The notes: a model not told the origin generated them from the sequence alone. A DNA stretch of 64,000 nt from Erwinia sp. E_sp_B01_1 (GCF_036865545.1 NZ_CP142208.1:682001-746000), one strand, 5' to 3'; positions 1 to 10,400 are shown, counted from the first letter of the stretch. Numbers and translations are program-made.

Positions 1-336
1 TGGGGATAAAGTTTCTCATTGTAATGTTATGCGCCATATTTAGTCGGATTATGGATTTTCACAGGGTTTATAATGCAAAAAACTACCAAAAGTTTTCGCC
101 ACTAACTAATAAGGTTGCACCAGCCCTGCTTATAGTTGCAAAATGTATTGTTTCGCTGGGATCCGTAGTGATTTATTATGGGATTTGGTTGGCGCATTAA
201 TTCAGGAGGAGGAAATTATGGATTTTGATATTAATCATCCTTTTCCTGTATCTCCTGCTCTTACTAAAGAAGAGATACAGGAGCGCTACTGGAAGTGTCT
301 TTATACTTCAGCTCAACAGGAAATGCTGCATTATTG
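1..336. repeat. Long direct repeat, left copy (partner 15442-15776)
   Basis: The first ~336 bases match 15442-15776 in the same orientation with only scattered differences. The repeat covers the 3' end of a 4-TM protein gene, the short gap, and the first ~40 codons of the ~355-residue gene. The two copies are 15.4 kb apart and enclose vgrG, the lipase effector and the Rhs locus. Recombination between them could delete or duplicate that block. The left boundary lies outside the window. Confidence 0.85.
3..200 (+). CDS. 4-TM candidate immunity protein, 3' end only
   Basis: This is the C-terminal 65 residues of a small membrane protein whose start lies before the window. The frame is fixed by near-identity to the end of the complete paralogue at 15204-15641: the LCAIFSRIMDFH segment, then YNAKNYQKFSP, then a final hydrophobic helix ending in YGIWLAH. 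It belongs to the family found complete at 14712, 15204, 15947 and 18332. The next gene starts 18 bases downstream behind AGGAGGAGG. No named family was recognised. A role as immunity to a membrane-acting T6SS effector is inferred from the repeated placement of this family after effector-tail remnants. Confidence 0.8.
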   Translation, partial: GIKFLIVMLCAIFSRIMDFHRVYNAKNYQKFSPLTNKVAPALLIVAKCIVSLGSVVIYYGIWLAH

Positions 337-1284
337 GGTAGTTCTGCCTAAAAACATTAAGCCCACTGAACTGGAGCCGGTCACTTTTGCTGAGACGGGC
401 TTGATCAATATCGGACGTTATTTCACTACGGATGATTCGCCTTATCTGGAAGTCTGGGCAGGATATGAGCGATGCCAGTGGGAAATGAACGCTTCTGACT
501 GGTTGTTCAAAAAACTCTCTTTGATGGGGGAAAAAGTCCTCCATCGACGTCTTGTAGGTAAAACATCAGAACAGGGAATCTTTGCTGATGTTCTGACCAT
601 TAAAACGCATTCATCCGGTGATGAGGTAATCTCGCGATATACCGTACAAAAAGACTACAATCGTATGAAGGGGGAGGGAATTACTTTTTATTGAAAGCTT
701 CCTGCGCCTCACGTGATTATGCTGCGCTCGCCAACGATATTTTCTTTACAGTAGTAAATTGGGATCTTTTACATCGCAGTAATTTAGCCCTGGCTGAATT
801 GCCCTCAACAGTTGATCTTGGAGGGAGTGGTTCCTTTAAAATACCCGGTTCATGGCACGCCAAAATTATTGCGAAAAACAGGCTCATCATCGATCATACT
901 ATTGACGGAATTAATTACGGTGTCATAAATATTTATTTCTATTCTGATTCTGTTTGCTCATCTGCCGAAGACGCTTTTGAAAAATCAACGGCGCGTTTTC
1001 ATCAACATGATAATACTGTATCTTTCGTGGCGAATGAGTTGGAAGAGTTTGAAAATGATATTAACCCTGATTTGGGGGTGATGCATACCTGTACTGGTGA
1101 AATATATAGCGAAACAGAGAAAATGCGCGCTTTATACCAGTCCTATATCTTTAAATGTTCTACGCTGTGGTGTTATGTAGAACTGGTAGGCCAACACAGG
1201 AATAATACTAATTATAATTTCGAAGCTAATAAACGCTGTGTGGAAATCATCCTGTCTACGTTGAATATTAATTCCAGGAAATGA
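218..1284 (+). pseudogene. T6SS-associated ~355-residue protein, frameshifted (copy A)
   Basis: The reading frame starts at ATG 218 behind a strong AGGAGGAGG. It stops at 694 and continues in another frame from about 691 to 1284. The copies at 16404 and 18786 have six Gs in the run where this copy has five (about 669-673), so one base was lost. Restoring it gives one ~355-residue protein. The N-terminal part has CLYTSAQQEMLHYW and NIGRYF. The C-terminal part has GSWHAKII and ends in a Cys-containing segment (CVEIIL). I do not recognise the family. It always follows a 4-TM gene and precedes vgrG sequence, so a T6SS loading or accessory role is plausible but only inferred. The slip could be a sequencing error, a real loss, or a switching tract. 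Confidence 0.7.
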
Positions 1285-1301
1285 TGGTCGGGGAGGCCCT
1301 C

Positions 1302-1397
1302 ATGTTGGAGCGCATTCAAGTCCACCTACCGCCCCCTGGAAAAAAACGCCGATCGTTATCGCGTCGCTACTTAATCCCCAAAGTAAATCCTCTCTAA
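1302..1397 (+). pseudogene. vgrG 5' stub
   Basis: A GGGAGG ribosome site is followed by ATG and codons for MLERIQVHLPPPG. This matches the first residues of VgrG (MFDRITVQLPTEG in the intact gene 145 bases downstream). Similarity is lost after about 15 codons and the frame stops at 1397. This appears to be the 5' end of a second vgrG that was cut off by rearrangement, leaving the ~355-residue gene next to a new vgrG. The sequence from 1400 to 1446 (CTGACTCTGCCGGGC and onward) also occurs before the fragment at 14532. Confidence 0.6.
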
Positions 1398-1446
1398 TCT
1401 GCCTGGTGACTGACTCTGCCGGGCGAAGTCATTCAGGGAAATCCTC

Positions 1447-3585
1447 ATGTTTGATCGCATTACAGTCCAACTGCCGACAGAAGGCCTGCTGTTCTGGAAA
1501 CTGGGCGGCACAGAGGCGCTCTCCAGCGCTTTTGAAATCACCGTGCAACTGCTGAGCACCGACGCACGCATTGAGCGCAAGGCGCTGCTTGGCCAGCCCA
1601 TCACCGTCACTGTTCCCACGCAGAATCTGATGGGGACACGCTACCTCAACGGTAAAATCACTAAGGTCTCGGTCAGCAGCACGGAACTGAGCGGCACGCG
1701 CTATGCGGTTTACAGCCTGGTGATGGAACCCGACCTCTGGCCGATGAAGCGTGACAAAAATCTGCGTATTTTCCAGAGCCAGACCGTGGTGCAGATTATC
1801 AAAACGCTGTTTTCCGAATACAACGTGACGGTGGAAGACAAGCTCACCGGCAACTACCGCGTCTGGGAATACTGCGTGCAGTATCAGGAAAGCAGCTTTA
1901 ACTTTATCAGCCGCCTGATGGAGCTGGAGGGGATTTACTACTTCTTCCGCCACGAAGCGGACAAACACACGCTGGTGCTGATGGACAGCGCGCAGCAGCA
2001 TCAGCCGTTCCCGGGTTATGAAACTATTCCGTATCACGTCACGCCCTCCGGTGGCTCGACCAGCACAGAGGGTATCAGCCTGTGGAGCCTGGAAGATAAG
2101 GTCACGCCGGGCATCTACAGCATTGATGACTACGACTTCCGCAAACCGAACGCCTGGATGTTCCAGGCACGACAGAATCCATCCTCGCCCTCACCGGGGC
2201 AAATCGACGTTTACGACTGGCCGGGCCATTTTGTCGATCACGGCCACGGCGAGTTCTATGCCAAAATTCGTCAGGAAGTGTGGCAGGCTGAACATCAGCA
2301 GATTACGGCTTCCGGCACTGCGCTGGGCCTGGCGCCGGGCAGCACCTTTACGCTGCTGAACGCGCCGTTTTTCAGCGACAACGGCGAGTACCTGACGATT
2401 CAGGCAGATTACTATTTTGAAGAAAACACCTACGCCAGCGGCGGCGGGGGCAGTACAACGCACTCTGTTGACATCAGGGTGCTGCCTTCCGGCGTGACCT
2501 TCCGCGCACCGCCCGTTACCGAATGGCCTCGCACCCACGGCCCGCAGACAGCCAAAGTGGTGGGGCCAAAAGGCGAATCGATCTGGACCGATAAATATGG
2601 CCGTATCAAGGTGAAGTTCCACTGGGATCGCCTGGCTAAGGGCGACGACACCAGCTCCTGCTGGGTACGCGTTTCCAGTGCCTGGGCGGGACAGGGTTTT
2701 GGTGGCGTGCAGATCCCGCGCGTGAATGATGAGGTGGTGATCGACTTCATCAACGGCGATCCGGACAGGCCGATCGTGACGGGCCGCGTCTATAACGAAG
2801 CCAGCATGCCACCCTGGGCGCTGCCCGCTTCCGCCACGCAGATGGGCTTCCTCAGCCGCTCCAAAGACGGTTCGCCGGACAACGCCAACGCCCTGCGCTT
2901 TGAAGACAAGGCAGGGGAAGAGCAGGTGTGGGTTCATGCTGAACGTAACATGGATACCGAAATTGAAAACGATGAAACCCGTTCTGTGGGCAGTAATCGC
3001 AGCAAAACTATCGGCGGCAACGAAACCACTCAGGTTAAGAAAAACCGTACCGAGACGGTGGACGAGAATGAAACCATCACGGTCCATCAGAACCGTACCG
3101 AAACTGTGGATGGTAATGAAACTATCACCGTGCACAGCAATCGCACCGAAACGGTGGATATGAATGAAAAAGTTCGTATCGGACAGAATCAGTCGGTTAA
3201 CATCAACGGTAATCAGTCACTTCAGGTTGATCAGGCTAAATCAGAAACCATCGCCTTGGCATCCATGCTGAACGTGGGACTGGCTCAAAACACCAATATT
3301 GGCGCCGCCTACATCCTGAATGTGGGAGCAGGCTGGATGACCAATACTGGCGCGATGCAAATGCATAATGTCGGCATGAAATACTCGGTCAACAGCGGCA
3401 AAAATATCAGCCTTTCAGCAGGGACAACCGCAGAATACAGCGCAGAAGATAAAATCTCGCTGGTGTGCGGAGAAGCCATGATTGTTCTGGAAAAAGACGG
3501 CACCATCACCCTCAGTGGCACCAAACTTAAACTGATCGGCGAGAAGGTGATTGACCTGGATGGCACGCAGATAGACATCAACTGA
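1447..3585 (+). CDS. vgrG: T6SS spike protein VgrG (TssI)
   Basis: VgrG forms the trimeric tip of the T6SS puncturing device and carries effectors out of the cell. The 712 residues fit a plain VgrG. A gp27-like region covers about residues 1-370. A gp5-type OB fold follows around 373-460 (YGRIKVKFHWDR, SSAWAGQGFGGVQIPRVNDEV, DGDPDRP-type loop). A long needle carries repeats with NRTETVDxNETITVH around 535-590. The C terminus is short and shows no added effector domain, so this is probably a structural carrier. ATG 1447 follows CAGGGAAATCCTC. DUF2169 and PAAR-like genes follow within a few bases, forming one cargo operon. A damaged copy of its 5' half lies at 17445-17817. Confidence 0.95.
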   Translation: MFDRITVQLPTEGLLFWKLGGTEALSSAFEITVQLLSTDARIERKALLGQPITVTVPTQNLMGTRYLNGKITKVSVSSTELSGTRYAVYSLVMEPDLWPMKRDKNLRIFQSQTVVQIIKTLFSEYNVTVEDKLTGNYRVWEYCVQYQESSFNFISRLMELEGIYYFFRHEADKHTLVLMDSAQQHQPFPGYETIPYHVTPSGGSTSTEGISLWSLEDKVTPGIYSIDDYDFRKPNAWMFQARQNPSSPSPGQIDVYDWPGHFVDHGHGEFYAKIRQEVWQAEHQQITASGTALGLAPGSTFTLLNAPFFSDNGEYLTIQADYYFEENTYASGGGGSTTHSVDIRVLPSGVTFRAPPVTEWPRTHGPQTAKVVGPKGESIWTDKYGRIKVKFHWDRLAKGDDTSSCWVRVSSAWAGQGFGGVQIPRVNDEVVIDFINGDPDRPIVTGRVYNEASMPPWALPASATQMGFLSRSKDGSPDNANALRFEDKAGEEQVWVHAERNMDTEIENDETRSVGSNRSKTIGGNETTQVKKNRTETVDENETITVHQNRTETVDGNETITVHSNRTETVDMNEKVRIGQNQSVNINGNQSLQVDQAKSETIALASMLNVGLAQNTNIGAAYILNVGAGWMTNTGAMQMHNVGMKYSVNSGKNISLSAGTTAEYSAEDKISLVCGEAMIVLEKDGTITLSGTKLKLIGEKVIDLDGTQIDIN

Positions 3586-3587
3586 TT

Positions 3588-4742
3588 ATGGAAAATTTCA
3601 AAAATCTGACGGCTTTCCCGGCCCTGCTGTTTGATTCTCTTGATCAGCACGATCATGGTTTCTCTACAGTGGTTGCCCGTCTGAGCTACGACCTGGATTG
3701 TCAGAGTGGGGATCTTACTCTCAGCGAAGATCAGGGCGAGCTGGTTGAAGAGGATCGCTCTTTTGGTGAAAAGGGAAGAAGCAGCGTCCGGTTTGAAAGC
3801 GACCTGGCCCCTTATAAACCCTGCATGGATCTGGTATTGAACGCCACTGCCTGGGCACCAGAAGATAAGGCAGTAAAAAGTTTCACTGCCGGAATACAGG
3901 TTGGGGATTTTACCCGCCTCATCAAAATTAATGGTCCCCGGGAATGGCGCAAAATGATCGCCAGCTGGCAGTTGGGCGAGCCACAGCCCATCACATCACT
4001 CGATTTACGTTATGAGTATGCTGTCGGCGGTTTTTATGAAGAGGCGGGTAAAGATGTCATTGCCTCTCCGGCTAATACAGTAGGCAAAGGATGGTATCCG
4101 TCAGCGTTGTTAAAAAAGACCAAAGTACAACGTCTGCCAGCACCTCAGGTTGAGTGGTTAACCCATCCTGTCGGGAAAATCGACCAGGTAGCGATGCCTG
4201 CTGGATTCGGGTTTTTTGGTCGCGGATGGCAGGGAAGGATTGAGCACGCAGGTAATTATGATGAGCAATGGAAGAAAAACCGCCATCCTTTTTTACCCAG
4301 AGATTTCAATTTTGCTTACTGGAATGGCGCGCATCCCTGGCTGCAGTTTCCCTTACCTGAACCGCTGAAAAGCGTCCCCATCACGCTGAAGTATTTTATT
4401 TCAGCAAGCGAGATTGCCAGCCAGCAGATACATATCAACGTCCCTGTGGAATCCCTCTTTGTTTTTATCACCACGCAGCAAGGCGCTGGTGTGGCAAAAG
4501 ACATGGTGCTGGACACGCTGGTAGTCGATCTTGCCACTCGCAAAGTTCACTGTAGCTATCGCACGACGATGTCAGAACTGATGGAGCCAGCGATGACGGA
4601 ACTGCGTTTTATCGCAGCGGATGAACGTAAAACACAGCTGGCATTAGCAGCGAAACTGAATAGCGACCCGCAGGCCATTGAATTTGTGCCGCTGCCCGCA
4701 AGTCTGCTAGCCACTTTGCAAAAGGTAGAAGCTCATGGCTGA
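3588..4742 (+). CDS. DUF2169-family T6SS adaptor
   Basis: This 384-residue soluble protein looks like the DUF2169 family, which is commonly encoded between vgrG and PAAR-effector genes and is thought to help load the effector on the spike. The N terminus (FPALLFDSLDQHDHGFSTVVARLSYDL, split here by family-typical breaks) and the central WLTHPVGKIDQVAMPAGF and FNFAYWNGAHPWLQ segments fit that family. The start lies two bases after the vgrG stop. The 3' end overlaps the next gene by eight bases, which suggests translational coupling with the PAAR-lipase effector and a dedicated role in its delivery. No signal peptide or membrane segment is visible. Confidence 0.8.
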   Translation: MENFKNLTAFPALLFDSLDQHDHGFSTVVARLSYDLDCQSGDLTLSEDQGELVEEDRSFGEKGRSSVRFESDLAPYKPCMDLVLNATAWAPEDKAVKSFTAGIQVGDFTRLIKINGPREWRKMIASWQLGEPQPITSLDLRYEYAVGGFYEEAGKDVIASPANTVGKGWYPSALLKKTKVQRLPAPQVEWLTHPVGKIDQVAMPAGFGFFGRGWQGRIEHAGNYDEQWKKNRHPFLPRDFNFAYWNGAHPWLQFPLPEPLKSVPITLKYFISASEIASQQIHINVPVESLFVFITTQQGAGVAKDMVLDTLVVDLATRKVHCSYRTTMSELMEPAMTELRFIAADERKTQLALAAKLNSDPQAIEFVPLPASLLATLQKVEAHG

Positions 4743-6030
4743 GAATTTTGCTGCCCGTAAGGATGGTTCCTACAAAGTCGTTGGGATGGCTCCCGACCTC
4801 TGTTTTACGCCAGGAATTCAGCCTCCGGTGCCATACCCGGTGACGGCCACGCTGGCACCTTCCAAAAGTACCGTCAACTCAGTGAATTTCAACGGTCACC
4901 CCGCTTTTGTGTTTGGTCAAAGCTTTATCCCTAACACTATCGGTGATGCCGCAGGGAGCAATAAAGGAGTGGTAAGCGGCACGGTAGAGGGAGACTGCTG
5001 GTCAATTGAACACAGCCCCGACTCCTTTATTGGTGGCCACGCCCTGAATCGAGTGAACGATATGTTCGCTATGAACGGTAAAGCTGTGGGTGGACGGGGT
5101 GGGGCGCTGGAAAAACATGAGACCTGGGTACGACGCAAAACGCTGATAGCTAAAGGCAAGCAAAGCAGCGATCCGAAAGTCAGGGCGGCGGCAGAACGCC
5201 TTGAGTTGAATAACACCGGGGTTGAGAAAGCTCGCCTGGCTGATTACGTTTATGAGCCCAGAAACCCCGATCTTCCTACTCCTCCCATTCCTGATGGATG
5301 GAAAGACATCAGTGATGACCCTAAGGCTCTGGCGAAGTATGGTTTATCATCAGGAGATCTGTCTGCAGAGGGTTCACCACAGTTCAGAGCAAGAGTTTAT
5401 GAGCCTCAGGAGAGTGTATTTGGAAAAGATATGAACCCTTCTGTTGTGTTTCGCGGTACTCAAGCCGGGCCGGATTGGGGAGCGAATGCTAAGCAAGCGT
5501 TTGGAATCAAGACCGACTATTACCAGCAAGCAGTAACTATTGGATCAAATTTAAAGCAAAGCAGCGTACCTATAGACTGCACTGGTCACTCTTTGGGTGG
5601 CGGTATGGCGTCTGCATGTTCAGCCGCTAGCGGTAGACAAGGATGGACATTCAATGCTGCCGGTTTAAATACTGGTACAGTAAAAAAGTATGGAGGTTCG
5701 CCAGTCGAAGGATTTGAACCAAATCAGGTAATCAATGCTTACAGAGTGAAGGGTGAAATGCTTACACTTGGACAGGAACCTGGTTTTTGGGGAGGGACTG
5801 CTGTTATCGGTTCAATGGGGTTGGCTGGTTTAAAAGTGGGAGGAGGCTGGGGAGGACTTGTAGGTGCCGGATTAGGGGGAGTTATCGCTGCTTTACCTGC
5901 GGCAATTGGCAAAAAGCATGATATGGATGGCGGAAAGGGAGACCCTATTACGAGGCACTTTATGAGCCAGGTAATACATTGTATTGAAATGGAGAAAGAC
6001 CAGGATGAAGCGATATTAAAAAATACATGA
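4735..6030 (+). CDS. PAAR-like (DUF4150) lipase effector of the T6SS
   Basis: This is a 431-residue fusion. Residues ~1-130 look like the PAAR-like DUF4150 domain that caps VgrG (KVVGMAPDLCFTPG, FGQSFIPNTIGDAAGSNKGV, SFIGGHALNRVNDMFAMNG). The rest looks like an alpha/beta hydrolase of lipase class 3 / Mbeg1 type. VVFRGTQAG is the likely oxyanion strand, and GHSLGGG holds the nucleophile Ser286. A glycine-rich hydrophobic stretch lies around residues 355-390. The predicted action is phospholipid or ester hydrolysis in the target cell envelope. The ankyrin lipoprotein that follows immediately fits as immunity. The specific Tle family was not assigned, and the catalytic Asp/His cannot be fixed by eye. 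Confidence 0.82.
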   Translation: MAENFAARKDGSYKVVGMAPDLCFTPGIQPPVPYPVTATLAPSKSTVNSVNFNGHPAFVFGQSFIPNTIGDAAGSNKGVVSGTVEGDCWSIEHSPDSFIGGHALNRVNDMFAMNGKAVGGRGGALEKHETWVRRKTLIAKGKQSSDPKVRAAAERLELNNTGVEKARLADYVYEPRNPDLPTPPIPDGWKDISDDPKALAKYGLSSGDLSAEGSPQFRARVYEPQESVFGKDMNPSVVFRGTQAGPDWGANAKQAFGIKTDYYQQAVTIGSNLKQSSVPIDCTGHSLGGGMASACSAASGRQGWTFNAAGLNTGTVKKYGGSPVEGFEPNQVINAYRVKGEMLTLGQEPGFWGGTAVIGSMGLAGLKVGGGWGGLVGAGLGGVIAALPAAIGKKHDMDGGKGDPITRHFMSQVIHCIEMEKDQDEAILKNT

Positions 6031-6038
6031 GGAAAGTA

Positions 6039-6806
6039 ATGAAAAAATTTAAAAATTGGTTCATGAAATTAGCAGTTGTTATGGCTGTCGCATCTCTGGC
6101 AGGTTTGATTTTAGGATGTTCAAATATGAAAGTCCCACCGGCAGAAGATTACTTTAGCGGTACGCAACTTGAGTTGGCGCAAGCTATCAGAGATATCAGA
6201 GTAGATGACGTTGATCGTATTGCTAAAAGTACGAATTTAAACAAACCAGGCGCTAAAGATATGACGCTACTTTTCTATGCATTACAGGTGGCGGCAAATA
6301 ATAATAAAGAGAGTCTGGATATCGTTTCTCTGCTGGTAAAAAAAGGTGCCGATCCTTTATATCGTGTCCCGGATTTTGGTAGTGCCGCAGGTGTTACCGC
6401 AAGATCTGACAATCCAGCATTTATGAAGGCGCTGCTGGAAGGCGGAATGAGTCCAAATGTCCAAAGTAACTATAAGCCAGTCATTTCTATTGCAGCGTCG
6501 GATCATTCTTTTGAAGTGCTTAAATTACTGGTTGATTCCGGTGCTGATGTGAATGCAAGAGATAGTGCGGGTAAGACCGCTATTATTGATGCATTAGCAC
6601 GTATGGAACTGGATCAGGTTGTTTACCTCCTTAAAAAAGGAGCCGACCCTACCTTGAAAACGATCCCGGGCTGGGAGTTTTCCAATATGTTGGATGACGT
6701 CATCAAACGTGAGTCGGGAAGTAACACTAAAACTAAAAACAAGTTAAATGAGATAAAGGAACTCGCCATTAAAAACGGAATGAAATGGCCACCAATGGTA
6801 CATTAA
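6039..6806 (+). CDS. Ankyrin-repeat lipoprotein, probable immunity to the lipase effector
   Basis: The protein has a lipoprotein signal: KKFKNWFMKLAVV, a hydrophobic core, and lipobox LILGC, with Cys about residue 27. Several ankyrin-like repeats follow, including LLVKKGADPLYRV, LLVDSGADVNARDSAGKTAI and LLKKGADPTLK. I chose ATG 6039, which follows GAGGAAAG. An ATG at 6027 overlaps the effector stop (ATGA) but has a poorer site. Ankyrin lipoproteins next to T6SS lipases are known as periplasmic immunity proteins. That role here is inferred from position, export signal and fold. Codon and base composition are AT-rich like the rest of the island. Confidence 0.8.
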   Translation: MKKFKNWFMKLAVVMAVASLAGLILGCSNMKVPPAEDYFSGTQLELAQAIRDIRVDDVDRIAKSTNLNKPGAKDMTLLFYALQVAANNNKESLDIVSLLVKKGADPLYRVPDFGSAAGVTARSDNPAFMKALLEGGMSPNVQSNYKPVISIAASDHSFEVLKLLVDSGADVNARDSAGKTAIIDALARMELDQVVYLLKKGADPTLKTIPGWEFSNMLDDVIKRESGSNTKTKNKLNEIKELAIKNGMKWPPMVH

Positions 6807-7008
6807 TTCTAAGCTGACGCGTCAATTTACAATCTATCTTTCCTCATTGTTTATTATGAAATGATGAAAGATAGTGTTGCTTTTATTCTATTAATCCTGA
6901 TGAGGGGTTGTAATCGAATCTTTGAAAAGTTTGCTAATTCTTTCAATAATTTATAGCAATATTTTTTAATTATTTTTAATGAAAGCAACTGATTATAAGT
7001 GATTAACT

Positions 7009-7425
7009 ATGTTGATTTTAAATTATGCATTGCGCCTGGCGGTTATTCTCCCCAATATATTTATTGTTTTTAGAGAGGTAATGGTAATATCTGTAGGATT
7101 TATTTTTTTTATAGTAAGCTTGGGTGGTGAAGGGAATTTGACATCGACTGAAACTTTGAAGTTTGTGGGGGCAGTGTTTCTGGTTTTCATTTCTGGAGCT
7201 ATTTATGCCTCAATTTCTACAATTTTGATTATCTTATCGGTTAAGAATAAAAACTCAATAGTAATGTTGTTATTGCCTTTTTTACAGGTTGCTTTTTATT
7301 TTATTTTCATGATGTTTGAATCTCTTTCTATAGTTGTTCAGGAACTTATTATTCCAGTGGCGATAAGTGCATTATCCGTTTTTATTTTCTACGGAAGTAA
7401 ACGATTATATCGAACTAAAACATAA
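7009..7425 (+). CDS. Small membrane protein of unknown function
   Basis: This frame encodes 138 residues with about four hydrophobic segments: LAVILPNIFIVF, VGFIFFIVSL, FVGAVFLVFISGAIYAS and a long C-terminal pair. It ends in a basic tail (GSKRLYRTKT). The upstream ribosome site is weak and the gene is very AT-rich. It stands between the ankyrin lipoprotein and rhs, with about 200 non-coding bases before it. No family was recognised. It does not carry the GKDFYxKK and YGIWLAH signatures of the 4-TM array at 14.7-18.8 kb. It could be an orphan immunity protein, but nothing beyond position supports that. Confidence 0.55.
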   Translation: MLILNYALRLAVILPNIFIVFREVMVISVGFIFFIVSLGGEGNLTSTETLKFVGAVFLVFISGAIYASISTILIILSVKNKNSIVMLLLPFLQVAFYFIFMMFESLSIVVQELIIPVAISALSVFIFYGSKRLYRTKT

Positions 7426-7486
7426 TTAATCTAGAAAAGAGTTGATTTTAGTTATTTAATTTAATGTTATTTAGCAGGAACTACAA

Positions 7487-10400
7487 ATGGCGACAGGAAA
7501 TACCATTGGTAAATTACAATATGCTCCGGCGCCGCAAGGTAGCGTAAAAGCGGGCAGCGCAAATCCACCGCAAAAGAAAAGCTGGTGGAGCGACTACGGT
7601 GAGTGGGTGCACACCGGACTGGATGTGTTGGGTGCTGTGCCCGTTATCGGTGCGGTAGCTGATGGGGCTAATGCAGCAATTTATTCTGCCGAAGGTGATT
7701 ACGGAAATGCTGCGCTTTCCGCTGCTTCAGCGGCGGCCAACTTTGTACCGGGTGGTGGCGCAGCCTTTAAAGCGGGCAAACTGGCAGCAAAAGCCGGTAA
7801 AGCTGTAGAAGCCGCAAAAGTTGGTAAAACAGCCGCTAAAGAAGGTGCCGGACTGGCGGAAAAAGCGCTGGCCAAAACCGAAACTAAAGCTGCCAGAGCT
7901 GAAGCTAAAACCGCGCAGAAAGAAGCAAAACAAGCCGGAAGCGAAAAGGGTGGGCATAATCAGGGCAAAGGCGGCAAGGAAAAAACCAGCACTTGTAAAA
8001 ATGCGGTCACCGTTGGTGCGCCCGTTAACCCTGTATTGGGTATTAAGCTTCTGGCCGGAAATGAAGATAAGGATTTCGATTTTCCTGCGGCGGTTCCTCT
8101 TAGCTGGCAACGCTCTTACTATTCTGATGTGACTGGCAATGGCTGGTTGGGGCAGGGCTGGTCTTTATCTTTCTCGCTTAAGCTTGAAAAGAAACACGGC
8201 ATTATGCTCTTTACCGATGAGCAAGGTCGTGAAATAGATTTCCCCTCTGTAGAACCCGGTTACCCACCTCGTTTTCATCGTTATGAACAACTCCTTCTTT
8301 CGCAACCAGTTGCTGGTCAATATCGTCTGACCGACGCTGATGGCAGCCGTCACTGGCTTTTTGAGTATCAGATGAACAGCCACTGCTGGCTGCTGAGTGC
8401 AATAGAAGATCGACATGGTAACAGCCTGACCCTGCACTATGACCAGCACCATCAACCCTCTGCAATCGTTGACAGTGCCGGGCGTCGATTCCTGATTACC
8501 TTCAGCACTCTGAAGTTAATTAACCAGGATACTGTCAGTCGCCTTACTGGCGTTGCCTGCTGCCATCCTTCAGCCCCAGATCATCCGGAGCTTTTATGCC
8601 AGTACGATTACTCAGCGGAAGGGGATCTTATTGTGGTCCGCAATGACAAAGATGAAGTTACGCGCGATTACCGTTACCGAAATCACATGATGGTGGCACA
8701 CCGCCTGGCTGGTGAGTTTGCCTGTTTCTATCACTATGATCGTTTTGAGCCTGATGGAAAAGTTATCGCTCACCGGGACAGTCTGGGAGGGGAATGGCAG
8801 TTCGCGTATGGAGAGGGCTTTACGCAGGTTACTGATAATCTGGGGCGTAAAACTCGTTATGAATTCGACGATAATAACGACCTGACGGGTTTTGAAGATG
8901 CTTCAGGCGGATACACAAAACGAAAACTGAACGGGCGCGGTCAGCCTGTACTCATTATTGATCCTGCCGGCAGGCGAACCCGTTACCGTTACGATGAGCG
9001 TGGCAATATCCTGGAAGTGACGGCCCCGGACGGCCAGACCACACATATTGATTACCATCCTCAGTGGAACCTCCCTGTACGCGTCACGGACATGCTAGGT
9101 AATTTGCGTGAATATACTTATGACGTGGCGGGAAATCTTATCCGTGAAATGGATGAGCTGGGGCGGATCACAGACTTCAATCATGACGACATGGGTAATC
9201 TCGTCCGCATTCGTGATGCGGCATCAGGCATTCAAACTTTTAGCTGGAACAGTGCCGGATTTCTGCTTTCTCACACCGACTGTTCTGGTCGCACGACTAA
9301 ATACTCCTACGATAAATATGGCTGGCTAAAGGATCGCACTGATGCTGTCGGTCACGTTACTCAGGTTCATCACAGCCGCGATGGTCAGCCTTTGCATATC
9401 ACTCATGCTGATGGATCTGCAGAAGCGTTTGAATACGATCGCTGGCACCGCCTGACCGGTTACAAAGATGCTGAAGGGCAGATCACTCAGTGGGAACTGG
9501 CACCTGATGGTCAACCTCAGGCACGTATTGATGCCCTGAAACATCGTGTCAGCTACGAATATGATGAGGCCCGGCGGCTTTCAGCACTGATCAATGAAAA
9601 CGGTGCACGCTATCGAATGGAATACGACGCCAGGGATAACCTGGTAGTTGAGAAGGGTTTTGATGGCAGGATAACCCGGTATCATTACGATGCTGCCGAT
9701 ATGCTGACATCCCGGCTGGAACAGGGCGACGGCAGCCAGCCAGCTTCAGTAATCAAAACATATTATCAGCGTGATGATACCGGCAGGTTGCTGGAAAAAC
9801 TGGTGATGAAAGGCGGTGCAAACCGCTGGCAGCGCACGCGATTTCGTTATGATGCCACCGGCCGCTTAACGGCAGGGATTAATCATGGCGGACGCGTTGA
9901 GCTTGAATATGATGCTGCAGGCCAGCTGGTTCAGGAAAAGAGCCTTACGCGCGGTGTGGAACAGGTGCTTCGCCATCAATACGATGAGCTGGGTAACCGT
10001 ACTGTAACCACGTTGCCAGATGGCCGGGAGCTGAAGAACTTCTACTATGGCAGTGGGCATCGTATCCAGATCAATCTGGGCAGGCGTGTTATCAGCGAAA
10101 TTAGTCGTGATGAGCTGCATCAGGAAATCAGCAGAAGCCAGGGCGCGTTAAAAACCGACTTTGTGCATGATGAGATGGGGCGGTTGATTACACAGCGCGC
10201 CAGGAGGGGGAATAAACTCCAGGTTGCCAGGGATTATGGCTGGCGGCGCGATGGTCAGCTGCAACAGATGGTCGATCAGAACAGCGGAGAACACCGCTAT
10301 CACTATGATGCTGTCGGCAGGCTGACTCAGGCCAGAGAAGAACGGTTTGCATTTGATCCGGCACATAATTTACTGAGTCAGGAGAATTCTGGTGCGGTTA

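Noticed and set aside
2191..3135. Minus-strand frame of 314 codons opposite vgrG
   Set aside because: His/Val-rich shadow of the vgrG repeats without start signals; vgrG is clearly the real gene.
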